A DNA stretch of 5,826 nucleotides from Gammaproteobacteria bacterium (GTDB lineage Bacteria > Pseudomonadota > Gammaproteobacteria > Chromatiales > Chromatiaceae): the NCBI GenBank assembly GCA_024277555.1, contig JAJRUY010000190.1, positions 1 to 5,826 of the forward strand, in the 5' to 3' direction. Under the pieces are notes generated by a model. The model was not told where the DNA came from. It worked only from the letters and a program-made list of their open reading frames with translations, and did no database searches. The translations under genes and the position numbers were made by a program. Below, in pieces: positions 4,095 through 5,826 of the stretch. The first letter of the stretch is position 1, and every line of letters begins with the position of its first letter.

Positions 4095-5826
4095 CCCTGG
4101 AGCTGTCAACGCTGTTTACAGCCGGTTTCCTGTATCTGGTGATGTTGTTTTTGATCGCATATATCACCGACCGTGGACTGATACCGGAACGTTGGGTATC
4201 CCATCCGCTGGTATACACGCTCTCCCTGGGCGTATATGCCACATCCTGGACCTATTACGGCAGCGTAGGATTTGCCAATTCCAGCGGCTATCTGTTTCTG
4301 ACGATCTACCTGGGCGTCACCCTGGCCTTTGCCCTTAGCCCGGTGTTGCTCCGGCCCATACTACGTCTGACCAATGAATATCAGCTCAGCTCTCTGGCAG
4401 ATCTGTTCGCCTTTCGTTATCGCAGTCAGATGGCGGGGGTGCTGGTTACGTTGTTCATGCTCATTGGCGCACTGCCCTACATCGCGCTACAGATTCGCGC
4501 CGTAACCCAGTCATTGCAGGTGCTCACTCAGGAGGCGCCACCACACATCCTTGCCTTGGGATTCTGTATTACCCTGACAGCATTCGCCATTCTCTTTGGC
4601 GCCCGGCATATATCTCCCAGAGAAAAACACCGGGGACTGGTGATGGCCATTGCTTTTGAATCACTGGTCAAACTGCTGGCCCTGCTGGGAGTCGGGTTGT
4701 TTGCGCTGTTTGGCATTTTTTCCGGCCCTGAAGGGCTCAATCAATGGCTGATTGAAAACCCGGAAGCCATCCAGAAGCTCTACGAACCGGTGGGAAGCAG
4801 CCAGTGGGGAACCCTGATCTTCCTGTCTTTTGGTGCCGCCTTTTTGCTGCCCAGGCAGTTCCATATGCTGTTTGCAGAAAATCTGCGCGAGGACAACCTG
4901 CGGGTGGCAAGCTGGGCCTTTCCTGTATTCCTGCTGCTGCTGAACCTGCCCATCCCCGTCATCCTGTGGGCGGGTCAGTATCTTGAGCTGAGTACAGACC
5001 CCGATTATTTCGTGCTGGGAATAACTCTCGCCCAGGGACATTCCTGGCTGCCGATGATCACTTTTATCGGTGGAATATCCGCTGCCAGCGCCATGGTCAT
5101 CGTTACTACATTGGCGCTGTCTTCCATGTGCATGAACCACCTGTTGCTGCCCGCCAGTTATCCCGACCCGAGACTGAACCTGTATTACTGGCTACTGTGG
5201 GGAAGGCGTCTGCTCATCGGGCTGATCATTCTTGCCGGCTACAGTTTCTATGCGTTTCTGGAACACCGGGCGGGGCTGGCGCAACTGGGGTTGATTTCCT
5301 TTGTGGCCGTGGTGCAGTTCCTGCCTGGCATTGTGGGCCTGCTGTACTGGCGGCGCGCCACCCGCGAAGGACTTATCGCTGGATTGCTGGCCGGAATTTC
5401 CATCTGGGCCTTTGCTCTGCTGTTACCCATGCTGCAGCACTCCGGTTTTATCGAGAACAGTTACCCGCTTGCCCGATGGCAGGAAATCGCTGGACTCGAT
5501 CACTGGAGTTTTGCCACCTTCTGGTCACTAAGCTGCAATACCCTGTTGTTTGCCCTGGTCTCCCTTTTTAGCCGCCAGCGCAAGGAAGAACAGCAGGCAG
5601 CAGACAGCTGTTGCAGCAGCATCTTTGTCCCCCTTACCGGTGTGGTTGCCGCCCGTTCACCGGATGAATTCAAGAAAGAGCTTGGCGCGCTTCTAGGCGA
5701 ATCCACCGCCAGAAACGAGGTGGATCGCGCCCTGGGCGATCTGGGCATGCCACCGACGGAAACCCGGCCCAGGGAACTGCGGCGTCTGCGCGAGCGCATC
5801 GAGCACAACCTCTATGGCCTCATCGG
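4091..5826 (+). CDS. SSS-family (sodium:solute symporter-like) sensor histidine kinase, N-terminal part (runs off right edge)
   Basis: The first 578 residues are visible, with no stop. About thirteen hydrophobic segments fill residues 6 to 493, as in SLC5/SSS transporters. Recognisable blocks are YTLSLGVYATSWTYYGSVG (42-60), YQLSSLADLFAFRYRSQ (97-113), FGARHISPREKHRGLV in the middle, and LLPRQFHMLFAEN (252-264), which is typical of the kinase-linked branch. After the last helix (about 473-493) comes a charged cytosolic stretch containing an unusual Cys pair (507-508) and the helix ELRRLRERIEHNLYGLI (562-578). This fits the STAC/linker region that joins SSS modules to PAS and histidine-kinase domains in CbrA and CrbS/MxtR. 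Such kinases adjust carbon and nitrogen use, for example histidine/amino acid use through CbrB or acetate assimilation through CrbR. The kinase domains are outside the window, so kinase identity is inferred from module and linker. A plain symporter would normally end near residue 500. Confidence 0.85.
   Translation, partial: MTLELSTLFTAGFLYLVMLFLIAYITDRGLIPERWVSHPLVYTLSLGVYATSWTYYGSVGFANSSGYLFLTIYLGVTLAFALSPVLLRPILRLTNEYQLSSLADLFAFRYRSQMAGVLVTLFMLIGALPYIALQIRAVTQSLQVLTQEAPPHILALGFCITLTAFAILFGARHISPREKHRGLVMAIAFESLVKLLALLGVGLFALFGIFSGPEGLNQWLIENPEAIQKLYEPVGSSQWGTLIFLSFGAAFLLPRQFHMLFAENLREDNLRVASWAFPVFLLLLNLPIPVILWAGQYLELSTDPDYFVLGITLAQGHSWLPMITFIGGISAASAMVIVTTLALSSMCMNHLLLPASYPDPRLNLYYWLLWGRRLLIGLIILAGYSFYAFLEHRAGLAQLGLISFVAVVQFLPGIVGLLYWRRATREGLIAGLLAGISIWAFALLLPMLQHSGFIENSYPLARWQEIAGLDHWSFATFWSLSCNTLLFALVSLFSRQRKEEQQAADSCCSSIFVPLTGVVAARSPDEFKKELGALLGESTARNEVDRALGDLGMPPTETRPRELRRLRERIEHNLYGLI

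Noticed and set aside
3684..4109. Minus-strand frame across the divergent intergenic region
   Set aside because: It is antisense to the small two-helix gene and overlaps the start of the four-helix gene in another frame; the product is basic and featureless.
4661..5140. Minus-strand frame of 159 codons
   Set aside because: It is antisense to the SSS module, whose protein motifs are unmistakable; the translation is Gln-rich shadow sequence.
1..5826. tRNA, rRNA, CRISPR array, transposase, toxin-antitoxin or defence genes
   Set aside because: None was seen. The window is almost filled by ordinary membrane-protein genes, and no cloverleaf, regular direct repeats or relevant protein motifs were found.

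Overview
The window reads as a chromosomal segment of a gammaproteobacterium. The clues are moderate to high GC, a solute-symporter-type sensor kinase of the CbrA/CrbS-MxtR kind preceded by an overlapping small membrane ORF, a potassium channel with two RCK domains next to a small four-helix membrane protein, and a dispersed palindrome of the type whose translation gives 'PAQAGIQ'-like peptides. I cannot name the species. Nothing suggests phage, plasmid, insertion sequence, CRISPR or RNA genes.

Left part (1-395, minus strand): the N-terminal 131 residues of an exported DUF302 protein, cut by the window edge, with a good ribosome binding site and a plausible promoter of its own. Upstream of it (396-556) lies a 161-base gap holding an imperfect palindromic repeat (about 459-526).

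Middle (557-3769, minus strand): three membrane-protein genes that look like one operon, transcribed right to left. A 127-residue four-helix protein of unknown function comes first. After a 40-base gap follows a 567-residue two-helix potassium channel with filter TIGFGE and two RCK/TrkA-N domains. Its stop overlaps (ATGA) the start of a 362-residue MscS-type channel. The arrangement suggests ligand-gated potassium flux and tension- or osmolarity-gated flux made together, with the small protein as a possible partner. That joint role is inference.

Right part (3876-5826, plus strand): across a 106-base divergent promoter region with a perfect 7-bp inverted repeat, a 72-residue two-helix protein overlaps by ATGA the start of a long SSS-family (sodium:solute symporter-like) protein. 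That protein continues past its last membrane helix into a cytosolic linker and off the window, as in symporter-type sensor histidine kinases. The kinase domains themselves are not visible.

I found no clearly new system. The best leads are the three-gene channel operon with its uncharacterised small protein, and the coupled small-ORF/symporter-kinase pair.
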